A stretch of 45,525 nucleotides of DNA from Microbacteriaceae bacterium PS02067 (GTDB lineage Bacteria > Actinomycetota > Actinomycetes > Actinomycetales > Microbacteriaceae): the NCBI GenBank assembly GCA_029960085.1, contig JASCPG010000020.1, forward strand, positions 1 to 45,525. Reading direction: 5' to 3'. Shown in pieces: positions 1 through 7,657 of the stretch. Each line of letters opens with the position of its first letter. The first letter of the stretch is position 1. A program made the position numbers and the translations under genes. Under the pieces are notes generated by a model. The model was not told the origin of the DNA and did not search any database. It saw only the letters and a program-made list of their open reading frames with translations.

Positions 1-183
1 GCCCTGCGCCGCGCGGCCCGCGAAGAGGCGATGCGCGCGCGCGCCGAACGCCAGCGCCCGCCGTCGATCGCGGCAGCCCGCGCGCGACGCGCCGACGAGT
101 TCGCCGGCGGTCCCGGTGCCGGCGATGAGGCGATCGAGGCGCACGTGCGTCAGTTGCTCGCGCGTCGCGCCAGCGGGCAGTGA
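1..183 (+). CDS. C-terminal fragment of an unrecognised protein
   Basis: Frame 1 is open from the first base to a TGA at 181-183 and gives 60 residues of a truncated protein. The fragment is rich in Arg and Ala, looks helical and soluble, and ends HVRQLLARRASGQ. No motif allows a family call. It runs into the window from the left, so the start and most of the gene are missing. It converges on the truncated amidohydrolase, whose stop is 31 bases away. The G/C-ending codons match the neighbours, which supports a real coding tail rather than chance. Confidence 0.5.
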   Translation, partial: ALRRAAREEAMRARAERQRPPSIAAARARRADEFAGGPGAGDEAIEAHVRQLLARRASGQ

Positions 184-213
184 CGCGCTGAGGCTCGCGC
201 GGTCCCCGTCGGC

Positions 214-1074
214 TCAGCCGACGAGCAGGCGCCCGCCTGAGATGACCATCTCCCGCGCGGGGGTGCGGACGAGGGCATCCATCGGGTTCTCGGCGTCGAC
301 GAGCACGATGTCGGCACGGTCGCCCACCTCGAGTCGGTTCGGCGTCAGCCCCGCGAACGGCGCGGCGTGCCCCGTCGTGAGCTCCACGACGCGGCGCAGG
401 TCCTCGTCGCGCACGAGACCGGACGCCCGCGCGTACTGACGCGCGATGCCGAGGAGATCTCCCGTTCCGTACGGGCTCCACAGGTCGCGGATGCCATCGG
501 TGCCGAACGCGAACGCGACGCCTGCGGAGTCCATCTCGTGCAGGGGCAGCTGCGGCACGTGCAGCGGTGCGACGGTCGTCATGGTGACTCCGAGGTCCCC
601 CACGCGCTGGAGCAGGTCGTGGCGCCGTGACGGCGCGAGCTCTGCGACGGCGAACCCGTGGGCGATGTTGACACGCTCTTCGAGCCCGAGGTGTTCGACG
701 CGATCGAGGAACAGCTCGATCTGGAAGGCGCCGAGTTCGGCCGGGTCGTGCAGATGGATGTCGACCCCCACGCCGTGCTCCGCGGCGAGGGCGAGGATCG
801 CGTCGATCTGGCCGACCGGGTCGCGGTCGATCGTGGCCGGATCGAGCCCGCCCACATGCTCGACGCCCGCGCGTGCCGCGTCGTGGAGGAGCTCGAGCTC
901 TCCCGGGCGGCGGAGCACGCCGTCCTGCGGGAACGCGACGATCTGCACCGTCAGCGCACCGTCGTATGCGGCGACGGCCTCACGCACGACCTCGATGCCG
1001 CGAAGCCCGACCCCGAGGTCGACGTCGACGTGCGTGCGGATCGCCGTCGGCGGACGGGGACGGCGCGGTGGTGC
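214..1074 (-). pseudogene. N-terminally truncated amidohydrolase (cytosine-deaminase-like)
   Basis: The frame encodes the C-terminal two thirds of a TIM-barrel amidohydrolase of the cytosine deaminase/N-acyl-D-amino acid deaminase-like superfamily. It carries IRTHVDVD, HLHDPAELG (metal-binding HxH type), NIAHGFA, FGTDGIRD and the closing beta-sandwich strand ADIVLVDAEN. The family normally has about 400 residues, and the first ~100, with the N-terminal HxH metal motif, are absent. Reading upstream, the frame meets a stop at 1075-1077 before any ATG, and homology seems to begin abruptly at TAIRTHVDVD. The first usable start is a GTG at 985-987, inside the domain. A well-placed ATG (1076-1078, preceded by GGAGGG) lies in another frame. 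An out-of-frame deletion is the simplest reading; an assembly error is the alternative. Confidence 0.7.
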
Positions 1075-1185
1075 TCATCCCTCCATCCTCACCCGTCCCG
1101 GGAGTATCGCGTGACGGGGGGGCGGGCGGCGAGGGTCGTGCGAGGGAGGGGCGCGGGCGGTGACGGAGGGGCGTGGGGCGCGTGT

Positions 1186-1191
1186 TAGGCT
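1186..1191 (+). promoter_or_regulatory. -10-like TAGGCT ahead of tRNA-Ala
   Basis: The hexamer TAGGCT lies 14 bases before the mature tRNA 5' end, the same hexamer found at a fixed distance before several start codons in this window. A clear -35 is not obvious; GTGACG at 1160-1165 is a weak candidate with 20-base spacing. Confidence 0.45.
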
Positions 1192-1205
1192 AGATGACGG
1201 TTCAC

Positions 1206-1281
1206 GGGCCTATGGCGCAGTTGGTAGCGCGCCTCGTTCGCATCGAGGAGGTCAGGAGTTCGAATCTCCTTAGGTCCACCA
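1206..1281 (+). tRNA. tRNA-Ala (anticodon CGC)
   Basis: A full cloverleaf can be drawn. The acceptor stem GGGCCTA pairs with TAGGTCC (one G-U). The D arm is GCGC/GCGC around AGTTGGTA. The anticodon stem CCTCG/CGAGG encloses the loop TTCGCAT, putting CGC at positions 34-36. The variable loop is AGGTC, and the T arm AGGAG/CTCCT encloses TTCGAAT. The discriminator is A, and CCA is encoded at 1279-1281. Anticodon CGC reads GCG, a frequent alanine codon here. A terminator hairpin follows directly. Confidence 0.95.
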
Positions 1282-1288
1282 CCAGATG

Positions 1289-1311
1289 AAACCCCCGCTC
1301 AGCGGGGGTTT
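1289..1311 (+). terminator. Intrinsic terminator after tRNA-Ala
   Basis: A perfect 10-bp stem AAACCCCCGC/GCGGGGGTTT closes on a three-base loop TCA and is followed by TCTTCGTTCT. It lies just downstream of the tRNA and also faces the 3' end of the DUF2235 gene, so it may serve both directions. Confidence 0.85.
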
Positions 1312-1349
1312 CTTCGTTCTCTCGGGTCGTTGTCGGGCTCGGGCGGCGC

Positions 1350-2528
1350 TCACGCGGCATCCACCCCGCCGAGGGGGTCGAGATCGACACCCGCCTCGGG
1401 CAGCGCGGTCACCGGCTCGCTCACACCGCTGAACCCGTCCGTGGCGGCGCGGTAGTCCTCGACGTTCACCGGCTCGTACTCACCGCTCTGCACATGGTTG
1501 ATCGCGCTCGACGCGACCGCGATCGAGACGGCGCGCGGATTGGTGAGTCGGCGGCGGCCCCCGATGAGGCGCTCCGCCGCGGCGCGGCCGAACCCCAGGG
1601 CATGCCCCGCGGTGAGAGCGGCGTTGTGGAGGCGGAATCCGAGGGTCAGCGGATCATGACGGATCGGGTCGGAGCCGCTGGCGACGTAGTGGCTGAGCAG
1701 CGACACGTCGAACACGAGACCCGCCGCCCGCGCCTCGCGCGCCATCCAGAGCAGCGCGGTATCGGACAGGCCCGTCTCGGGGTAGCCGCCGCCGACATCG
1801 GCGTGCGCCCCCTCGAACCAGACCTGCTTGACCCGCTTGTCATGCGTAGATGTCCCCGCGGGCGCGTCCGCCGAGATCTCCCAGAGCGTCGGTGCGAACA
1901 CCAGCCGTGTCTCGTCGATGGCGAGCGCCTGGCGCGCACACAGGACGGCCGGACCGAGCTGCACATCGTGGAAGCGGGGGCTCCGCCAGCGGAACCCCGG
2001 AACGCCCAGTGCGCCCACCGTGTCGAACACCCCGAGAAAACGGATCTTCGCGGGGTGACAGTGATCATGCGAGAACTCGCCGACGCTCGCCCCGAAAGCA
2101 CCCTCGTCCGGCTGCTTGCGCTGATACAGCCGTACGGCGTCGCGCAGCCTCTCCTCGACGAGAGCGCGTTCGGTGAGGAGGCCGACCCGCCCGATCATCC
2201 CCGCAAGCGAACGCGCCGTGTAGGCGCCGCGGCTGAACCCGACGATGAAGATCTCATCCCCGGGCTCATAGTTCTGCGCCAGAAAGCGATAGCTCGAGAT
2301 CACGTTCTGCGACAGGCCGAACCCGAACGCGCCGCCCAGCATCCGATCCGCCGCGTAGCTGCTCGCGCCGACCCCGGCGATGTAGTACACGAGCTGGGTG
2401 ATCCCGCCCGCGAGCGCAGGGTCGTTCTGCACCGAACGTGCGATCTTCTCGACGTTCGTGACGACTTTGTTGTCGGGCTTGCTCCAGGTCCCGTCGCAGC
2501 ACACCACCAACCGCTTCACACGGCTCAT
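1350..2528 (-). CDS. DUF2235 alpha/beta-hydrolase
   Basis: The product has 392 residues and matches the DUF2235 family, alpha/beta hydrolases related to the Tle1 phospholipase effectors. It opens with RLVVCCDGTW (residues 6-15), the hallmark first strand of the family. The nucleophile elbow is VGFSRGAYTARS, with Ser99 in GxSxG, and a later GAHADVGGGYPE block holds a likely catalytic His/Asp region. There is no signal peptide or membrane segment, so it is probably cytosolic. No T6SS or toxin/immunity partner lies nearby, so a housekeeping lipid or ester hydrolase role is as likely as an effector role. The substrate cannot be told from sequence. The ATG at 2528 has no strong ribosome binding site and no leaderless -10 at the usual distance. 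Confidence 0.85.
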   Translation of the reverse strand: MSRVKRLVVCCDGTWSKPDNKVVTNVEKIARSVQNDPALAGGITQLVYYIAGVGASSYAADRMLGGAFGFGLSQNVISSYRFLAQNYEPGDEIFIVGFSRGAYTARSLAGMIGRVGLLTERALVEERLRDAVRLYQRKQPDEGAFGASVGEFSHDHCHPAKIRFLGVFDTVGALGVPGFRWRSPRFHDVQLGPAVLCARQALAIDETRLVFAPTLWEISADAPAGTSTHDKRVKQVWFEGAHADVGGGYPETGLSDTALLWMAREARAAGLVFDVSLLSHYVASGSDPIRHDPLTLGFRLHNAALTAGHALGFGRAAAERLIGGRRRLTNPRAVSIAVASSAINHVQSGEYEPVNVEDYRAATDGFSGVSEPVTALPEAGVDLDPLGGVDAA

Positions 2529-2574
2529 GATGCACCCGCCGCGCGCCGGCGTCCATGCCTCCGGTCGCGACGAC

Positions 2575-4167
2575 TCAGGCGCGTGCGGCCTCCCGGGCGC
2601 GCAGGTCCTTGCGGAGGATCTTGCCCGACGACGACTTCGGGATCGCGTCGATGAACTCGACGCGCCGCACCTTCTTGTACGGCGCGACGTGCTCGGCGAC
2701 GTAGGCCTTGACCTCGTCCTCGGTGAGACCGGAGTCGGGGGCGGCCACGACGAACGCCTTCGGGATCTCCTCCTTCTCGTCGTCCAGGACGCCGATCACC
2801 GCGACATCCATCACCTTCGGGTGACCGAGAAGAAGCGCCTCCAACTCCGCGGGGGCGATCTGATAGCCGTGGTACTTGATGAGCTCCTTGACGCGCTCGA
2901 CGATCGAGAAGTAGCCCTGCTCGTGGAACACGGCGACGTCGCCGGTGTGGAGGAAGCCGTCGGCATCCAACGTCTCCGCGGTCGCCTCGGGCTGGTTCAG
3001 GTACCCGAGCATCACGTTCGGGCCCTTCACCCACAACTCGCCGGGCAACGTCGCCCCATCGTCGCCGACCTCGGTGATCTCCTCACCCGTCTCGGTGTCC
3101 ACCAGCTTGCACTCGATGTTCGGCAGGACGACCCCGATCGAGCTCACCGGGATGTCCGTGCGCTCTGCGGGCATCGCGTGCGATACAGGGCTCAACTCGC
3201 TCATGCCGTAGCCCTGGAGCATGCGGGCGTGGATGCGCCGCCCTGCGACTTCCGCCGTCTCGCCGTCGAGCGGCGCGGCGCCGGAGAACACGGTGTGGAC
3301 GCTGGAGATGTCGAACTCGTCGACGATCGGGTGCTTCGCGAGCGCCACCGCGATCGGCGGCGCGATGAACAGGAACGTGCACTTGTGGGTCTGGATGCTC
3401 GTGAGGAAGTCGACGAGATCGAAGCGGGGCATCGTGACGAGGCTCGCGCGCTGGCGCAGCGCGAGATTCAGGAGCACCGTCATGCCGTAGATGTGGAAGA
3501 ACGGCAGCACCGCGAGCACGCGGTCCGACTCGTGCAGCAGGATGCTGATGCGGCACTGAGCGACGTTCGCGACGAGGTTCCGGTGCGTGAGCATGACGCC
3601 CTTGGGGATGCCGGTCGTGCCCGAGGAGTAGGGGAGCACAGCGATGTGGGTCGCCGGGTCGAACGTCACGTCGGGCGCGGGACGGCCCTCCGACAGCAGG
3701 GAGCGCAGGTCCGGATGCCCCTCGGCGCCGTCGATCACGATGAGGCGCTCCGCCGCGATGCCCACCGCGCTCGCGGCGGCTTCGGCCTGGGGCAGCAGCG
3801 GGCTCACCGTGACGAGCCACGTCGCCCCGGCATCCTTCAACTGCTTCTCGATCTCGCCGGGCGTGTAGAGGGAGTTGAGCGTCGTGACGGCGGCACCGGC
3901 GCGGAGGGCTCCGTGGAACACCGTCGCGAATGCGGGGATGTTGGGGCACAGCAGGCCCACGACGGTGTCGGTGCCGACACCACGCTCGGCGAGGGCGCCC
4001 GCGAAGGCATCCACCTGCGCGCGCAGTGCGCCGTAGGTCGTCTCGGCGCCCGTCGCCGGATCGATCAGCGCCACACGGGTGAGGTCGCTGTCGGTGAGGG
4101 TGCTGAACAAGTCGTCGTAGATGCTCGTGGACGGGATCTCGATAGCGGGGTAGGGGCTGTGGAACAC
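2575..4167 (-). CDS. Acyl-CoA/4-coumarate-CoA ligase family AMP-forming synthetase
   Basis: This is an ANL-superfamily adenylating enzyme that activates a carboxylic acid to acyl-AMP and then acyl-CoA. The P-loop SSGTTGIPKG sits near residues 181-190, followed by QGYGMSELSP, a LHTGDVA block and the C-terminal swivel domain with the catalytic lysine in PKSSSGKILRK. The overall form is closest to actinobacterial 4-coumarate-CoA ligase-like or fatty-acid-CoA ligases. A GTG start at 4167 is chosen because GAAGGAG lies just upstream and homologues begin near FHSPYPAIEIP. A longer frame to an ATG at 4221 is possible but adds unconserved residues. The length of 530 residues is normal. The substrate is not resolved. 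Confidence 0.88.
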   Translation of the reverse strand: MFHSPYPAIEIPSTSIYDDLFSTLTDSDLTRVALIDPATGAETTYGALRAQVDAFAGALAERGVGTDTVVGLLCPNIPAFATVFHGALRAGAAVTTLNSLYTPGEIEKQLKDAGATWLVTVSPLLPQAEAAASAVGIAAERLIVIDGAEGHPDLRSLLSEGRPAPDVTFDPATHIAVLPYSSGTTGIPKGVMLTHRNLVANVAQCRISILLHESDRVLAVLPFFHIYGMTVLLNLALRQRASLVTMPRFDLVDFLTSIQTHKCTFLFIAPPIAVALAKHPIVDEFDISSVHTVFSGAAPLDGETAEVAGRRIHARMLQGYGMSELSPVSHAMPAERTDIPVSSIGVVLPNIECKLVDTETGEEITEVGDDGATLPGELWVKGPNVMLGYLNQPEATAETLDADGFLHTGDVAVFHEQGYFSIVERVKELIKYHGYQIAPAELEALLLGHPKVMDVAVIGVLDDEKEEIPKAFVVAAPDSGLTEDEVKAYVAEHVAPYKKVRRVEFIDAIPKSSSGKILRKDLRAREAARA

Positions 4168-4221
4168 GACTTCTCCTTCGAAGAGTGAACGGGCGGCGCC
4201 GATGCCGGACGCACCGATCAT

Positions 4222-4413
4222 CGCACACCCACGTGGGACGCAGTACCGGAGAAAGTGGGACTCGGTGTAGCCGGAGTATCGTGCGCGGGGTGCGGTGGGT
4301 GCGGTGGGTGGGCCGGGTCGGTGCCGCTGACCGGGCCAGAGTGCCGTGCGTCGGCGCCGCTGGCCGGGTCCGCTGCGTCGCGGCGAGCAAGTCCTGCTCT
4401 GCGGGTGGGCTTG
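4222..4413. other. Gap between ligase start and dehydrogenase stop
   Basis: No gene was seen. The stretch is G/C rich with short GGTGGGTGCGG-type repeats near 4285-4315, and it carries a diverged copy of the dehydrogenase 3' end (see the repeat at 4377-4443). Confidence 0.5.
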
Positions 4414-4443
4414 TCAGCGTGTCGCGGCGAGCGAGTCCTGCTC
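4377..4443. repeat. Partial tandem duplication of the dehydrogenase 3' end
   Basis: A 23-bp segment occurs at 4377-4399 and again at 4421-4443 with one mismatch, a period of 44 bp. The second copy encodes the last residues of the dehydrogenase (EQDSLAAT). The first lies beyond its stop and would read EQDLLAATQ on the same strand. Confidence 0.8.
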
Positions 4444-5505
4444 GGTGGTCGCTGCGGCTTCGCGCAGCCGCTCCGCGACACGCTGCTCGGCGGCCTCGAG
4501 CGGAGTGATCCCGCGCGCCTCGGCATCATCGAACAGCGCACGGACGACATCGCCGATGCCGGCGACCCGATCCATGATCTCGGCGCGCGTGCCGAGGCGC
4601 TTCGCCTCGAGGTCGAGATAGACGACGCCGCCGGCGTTCACGACGAAATCGGGCGCGTACAGGATGCCCCGGGCTGCCAGCCGATCAGCACCGTCGCGAG
4701 CGGCGAGCGGGTTGTTCGCCGGTCCGCACACGGCGCTCGCCGCGAGGGCGTCGATGATCTCGTCGTCGAGCACCCCGCCGATCCCCGCCGGGACGAAGAC
4801 GTCCGCGGGAACGAGGTGCTCTGTACCGGGCTCGACCCACTGCGCGCCGAGGTCGGCGGCGAGTGCGCGCTTGCTCGGGTTCACATCGGTGACCGTGAGG
4901 AGTGCACCTTCTGCCGACAGGCGGACTGCGAGGCGGCTGCCGACCTGGCCGAGGCCCGAGATCGTGATGCGCCGACCGGCGGGATCGCTCGCGCCCGTGA
5001 TCCGCTCGAGTGTCGCACGCAGGGACTCGTACACGCCGAGGCTCGTCGGGCCGGCGGGCTCGCCGGAGCCGCCGACCGCATCGGGGAGGCCGACGACGTG
5101 GCTCGTGCGTTCGCTGACGGTCAGCATGTCCTCGGTGGTCGACCCGACATCCTCGGCCGTCCGGTAGAGGCCACCGAAGTGCTCGACCGCATCACCGAGA
5201 TCGAGGAACGCGCCGCGTCGCCGATCCGCGTCGAGAGTCGTGCCGGGCGGCAGGCATAGGACGGCCTTGCCTCCGCCGGCATCCAGCCCCGCCGCGGCGT
5301 TCTTGAGGGTCATCGCCGCGGACAGGCGCAGGGCGTCGCCGACCGCGTCGCTCCAGTGCGGGTACGTCCACAGGCGGGCGCCGCCGAGGGCCGACCCGAG
5401 CGCCGAGGAGTGGAGGGCGACCGTGATGACGAGGCCGCTGCGCGGGCCCGTGGTCACCTCCACGCGCTCGTGGGTGAAGTCCGGCAGGGGCAGGGTGTGC
5501 GTCAT
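4414..5505 (-). CDS. Leu/Val/Phe-type amino acid dehydrogenase
   Basis: The enzyme catalyses NAD-dependent oxidative deamination of a branched-chain or aromatic L-amino acid to its 2-oxo acid and ammonia. It has 363 residues, normal for the Glu/Leu/Phe/Val dehydrogenase family. Catalytic lysines are visible as Lys68 in AMTLKNAAAG and Lys80 in GGGKAV, matching the Bacillus leucine dehydrogenase pattern. The Rossmann fingerprint is ISGLGQVGSRLA, followed by VTDVN. Later come VFVPAGIGG and GPANNPLA, the usual cofactor-domain blocks. The ATG at 5505 is preceded by AGAGGA five bases away. Leucine versus valine preference cannot be decided. The 3' end is partly duplicated downstream of the stop. 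Confidence 0.9.
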   Translation of the reverse strand: MTHTLPLPDFTHERVEVTTGPRSGLVITVALHSSALGSALGGARLWTYPHWSDAVGDALRLSAAMTLKNAAAGLDAGGGKAVLCLPPGTTLDADRRRGAFLDLGDAVEHFGGLYRTAEDVGSTTEDMLTVSERTSHVVGLPDAVGGSGEPAGPTSLGVYESLRATLERITGASDPAGRRITISGLGQVGSRLAVRLSAEGALLTVTDVNPSKRALAADLGAQWVEPGTEHLVPADVFVPAGIGGVLDDEIIDALAASAVCGPANNPLAARDGADRLAARGILYAPDFVVNAGGVVYLDLEAKRLGTRAEIMDRVAGIGDVVRALFDDAEARGITPLEAAEQRVAERLREAAATTEQDSLAATR

Positions 5506-5814
5506 CGCATCCTCTTTCGGCGGGCCTTGTGGGCTGTGCTCTCGGAGGCCGCGGCGTTGCGGCATCCGACAGCCATTGTGCCACCCAGGGCGTCCATGCA
5601 GGCGCGGCCCGGCGGCCCGTGACGAATGCAGGAGTTCCGGGCTGTGGGTGCCGCCCACGGGCCGAATCGGGGCTCGGCCTTCCGAATCTCCTGCATTGGT
5701 CACGGCCGCTGGCGCCACGCATCACCCCCTCCACAGGCGCGGATCTCCGACGGCTGTGCACAATCGGCGGTCGAGGCCGCCCCGACGACGGCGCGGGGCG
5801 CCAAGCTCGGCACC
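5506..5814. other. Divergent intergenic region carrying palindromic element A
   Basis: This separates the dehydrogenase (leftward) from the nuclease gene (rightward). It holds palindromic element A at 5619-5703. An open frame continues from the element into the nuclease gene (starting MQEF), but this reads repeat sequence and is not taken as coding. No clear -10/-35 or strong ribosome binding site was found ahead of the nuclease. Confidence 0.55.
5619..5703. repeat. Palindromic element A (VTNAG-type arms)
   Basis: The left arm begins GTGACGAATGCAGGAGTTCC and the right arm, read on the other strand, begins GTGACCAATGCAGGAGATTC; the outer 16 bases match at 15. Inside are two more hairpins: GTGGG/CCCAC near 5644-5656, and GGCCGA/TCGGCC at 5660-5679. 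It is one of four related elements in this window and lies 111 bp upstream of the nuclease start. Confidence 0.85.
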
Positions 5815-6666
5815 GTGACCACCGCTCATGTCGCCAGCATGGAGCACGCCCCCGCGGCGTGGCGGGTGTGGCCGCGCGCCGCTCTGTACAGCGAAGGTTG
5901 GACGTGGCGGCTCATCGACCGGGCCGTCACGGCCGGGCGCCTTCGTCGGGCGCGCCGGGACGCCTACCTCCACGGTGACGTCGATGCGGCGACCTTCGCC
6001 GCATGTCGGATCGGTGGACAGCTCGCGTGCGTCTCGGAGCTTGCGCGGCGGGGCGTCTTCGTGCTGGAGGCGAACCGCCTACACGTGCGTGTGCCCGAAA
6101 CGGCGGGACGACTGAGGTGTGAAGGCCGTGACGTGCGGATCCACTGGTCGGGCGGCGGCGAGCGCGACGCAGCCAACGTCGACCTCCTCGATGCACTCCG
6201 GGATGCCATGCTGTGCCAGCAACCGCTCGAGGCCATCGCGACCCTCGACTCTGCGCTGCACCTCGGCCTCGTAGACGAGGCCGGTCTCGCCGAGGTATTC
6301 CGCCGACTGCCGCGGCGGCTCCAGATTCTGCGGCGACTGACGGACGCAGCGGCCGAGGCGGGGAGCGAGAGCATCATGCGCCTGCTGCTGCGCAAGGCCG
6401 GGTGCCACGTGCAGAGCCAGGTGAGGATCCCGGGCGTTGGGCGAGTCGACTTCCTCGTTGACGGGTGGCTCATCATCGAGTGTGACAGCGAGGCGCACCA
6501 CGGCGGTTGGGAGAAGCAGCGGCGTGACAAGCGACGCGATCAGGTCGCGGCCTCGCTCGGATACGCGACCTACCGCCCCATCGCCGAGGACATCTTCTGG
6601 CATCGTGACGCGGTCATGGCCGCGGTCCGCGGACTGTGCGCCATGCGCGCCGTCGTGCGTCCGTGA
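5815..6666 (+). CDS. DUF559 (Vsr-like, PD-(D/E)XK-type) nuclease domain protein with AbiEi-like N-terminus
   Basis: The product has 283 residues from the GTG at 5815; an in-frame ATG at 5839 is an alternative. The N-terminal ~60 residues (RLIDRAVTAGRLRRARRDAYL) resemble the winged-helix AbiEi-type antitoxin domain often seen at the front of these actinobacterial proteins. The C-terminal part (about 180-280) is DUF559, an endonuclease-like fold related to Vsr. It shows Glu185 in GSESIMR, Asp212 in GRVDFLV, then the ECD pair Glu222/Asp224, a HH, and RDKRRDQVAASLGY. All expected acidic residues are present, so the domain may be active. The gene is bracketed by palindromic elements A and B. No toxin partner (AbiEii) lies next to it. 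DNA nicking is inferred from the fold only. Confidence 0.75.
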   Translation: MTTAHVASMEHAPAAWRVWPRAALYSEGWTWRLIDRAVTAGRLRRARRDAYLHGDVDAATFAACRIGGQLACVSELARRGVFVLEANRLHVRVPETAGRLRCEGRDVRIHWSGGGERDAANVDLLDALRDAMLCQQPLEAIATLDSALHLGLVDEAGLAEVFRRLPRRLQILRRLTDAAAEAGSESIMRLLLRKAGCHVQSQVRIPGVGRVDFLVDGWLIIECDSEAHHGGWEKQRRDKRRDQVAASLGYATYRPIAEDIFWHRDAVMAAVRGLCAMRAVVRP

Positions 6667-6689
6667 CAGCGGCAGAACGGTCGATTGCG

Positions 6690-6705
6690 CCGGGAGGGCT
6701 CCCGG
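6690..6705 (+). terminator. Hairpin after the nuclease gene
   Basis: CCGGGAG and CTCCCGG form a compact G/C-rich hairpin 24 bases after the stop. No T-tract follows, as is common for actinobacterial terminators, so its role is a guess. Confidence 0.4.
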
Positions 6706-6850
6706 TGGCACAGCCGTGACATACGCGGAGTGCGCGTGACATGGGTAGGACATCCGACGGGGTTCGACACTGCCCGTCCGCCACGGCATCCTTGACGCGC
6801 CGGGCTCGTCGCGTCCGGCCGGAGCGGGCGCATCGTCGACCCCCGCACCG

Positions 6851-6936
6851 GTGACGAATGCAGGAGTTTCCGCGCGGCGCGGTCTTGTTTGTTGCATCGC
6901 GGCGTCGTCGACGACCGGAATTCCTGCACTCGTCAC
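6851..6936. repeat. Palindromic element B (VTNAG-type arms)
   Basis: The left arm is GTGACGAATGCAGGAGTTTC and the right arm on the other strand begins GTGACGAGTGCAGGAATTCC. Size and arms closely match element A, while the interior differs and includes the palindrome GTCGTCGACGAC. It lies 185 bp after the nuclease stop, so A and B bracket the gene in a unit of about 1.3 kb. Confidence 0.85.
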
Positions 6937-7015
6937 GGCTCGCGGACGGTATCCGACGTTGAGGGCGGCTACCGACGTGCGCCGTGGGCCGGGCGTGCTG
7001 TGCGGGGTGTTGTGC

Positions 7016-7060
7016 GCCGCGAGCGGTGGCCGTGGGCGCCACTGTAGGCCGCGAGCGGTG
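7016..7060. repeat. Short direct repeat
   Basis: GCCGCGAGCGGTG occurs at 7016-7028 and again at 7048-7060, 32 bp apart. Each copy holds CCGC/GCGG and so could form a small hairpin. No function is evident. Confidence 0.5.
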
Positions 7061-7110
7061 CCCGGTGTGTCGTGGGGCCGGGCCCGACACGGTGCCGCGC
7101 GGGGTCTCGG

Positions 7111-7116
7111 TAGGCT
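7111..7116 (+). promoter_or_regulatory. Leaderless -10 (TAGGCT) of the YbaK gene
   Basis: TAGGCT is followed by exactly six bases and the ATG, so transcription would begin at the A of the start codon. Confidence 0.6.
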
Positions 7117-7122
7117 CGGCGC

Positions 7123-7599
7123 ATGACCGATCAGCTCTCGCCGCGCAGTCGACTCGTCCACGATGCCCTGCGGGCCGCGGGGATCCCCGGCGACATCGTC
7201 GTCCTGCCGGATGCCGCGTCGACGGCGCCGCTGGCAGCCGCCGCTCTCGGGGTCGAGGTCGGCGCGATCGCCAACAGCCTGGTCTTCTGGTCCGACGGCG
7301 GGCCGCTCCTCGTCATGACGAGCGGGGCGCACCGCGTGGATACGACGGCACTCGCTGGCCGGCTCGGACGCGAGAGCATCGTCCGGGCGACGCCCGAGCA
7401 GGTCCGCGAGGCCACGGGCCAGGCGATCGGGGGCGTCGCGCCGACGGGACACCCGGCACCCCTGACCACCGTGGTCGATGAGGCGCTCGCCGCCTACCCG
7501 GAGATCTGGGCGGCCGGCGGCACGCCGCACACCGTCTTCCCGCTGACCTTCGACCAGCTCGTCGCCCTCACCGGCGGCATGGTGACGCAGGTCGACTGA
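7123..7599 (+). CDS. YbaK/EbsC-family aminoacyl-tRNA deacylase
   Basis: This 158-residue stand-alone editing domain belongs to the YbaK/ProRS-INS superfamily, which hydrolyses mischarged tRNAs (for YbaK, Cys-tRNA-Pro). It shows the early SRLVHDALRAAG helix, IANSLVFWSDGGPLLVMTSGAHRVD, the substrate-binding IGGVAPTGH loop and a C-terminal WAAGGTPHTVFPLTFDQL block. Length and layout are typical, and the protein is cytosolic. The ATG has no Shine-Dalgarno but a TAGGCT -10 at leaderless distance. It is transcribed alone and converges on the IclR gene. The exact mischarged substrate is not resolvable. Confidence 0.88.
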   Translation: MTDQLSPRSRLVHDALRAAGIPGDIVVLPDAASTAPLAAAALGVEVGAIANSLVFWSDGGPLLVMTSGAHRVDTTALAGRLGRESIVRATPEQVREATGQAIGGVAPTGHPAPLTTVVDEALAAYPEIWAAGGTPHTVFPLTFDQLVALTGGMVTQVD

Positions 7600-7657
7600 G
7601 TCTCCGAGCCGCGCGGCCGTGATTGCCGGGAGCGGGCGTGCTGACGCCAGGTGACCC

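Larger units (their letters stand above)
6667..7122. other. Intergenic region with element B and short repeats
   Basis: This 456-bp gap follows the nuclease gene. It contains a hairpin at 6690-6705, palindromic element B at 6851-6936, a 13-bp direct repeat at 7016/7048 and the leaderless promoter of the YbaK gene at its right end. No convincing coding frame was seen. Confidence 0.6.

Noticed and set aside
1350..2528. DUF2235 protein as a type VI secretion effector
   Set aside because: No VgrG, PAAR, Hcp or immunity gene is nearby, and actinobacteria generally lack T6SS.
2398..4188. Very long open frame antisense to the acyl-CoA ligase
   Set aside because: It is rich in Arg, His, Asp and Glu with no family motif, and the opposite strand encodes an unmistakable ANL enzyme. 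Such frames are expected opposite G/C-ending codons and occur opposite most genes here (also nrdE, hrpA, hutU, malF).
5626..5814. N-terminal extension of the nuclease starting MQEF inside element A
   Set aside because: The frame reads repeat sequence with stretches unlike the conserved protein; the same MQEF start arises on other arms of the repeat family, so it is a by-product of the repeat.
5815..6666. Complete type IV AbiE toxin-antitoxin system
   Set aside because: Only the AbiEi-like N-terminal domain is suggested, fused to DUF559; no AbiEii nucleotidyltransferase gene lies on either side.
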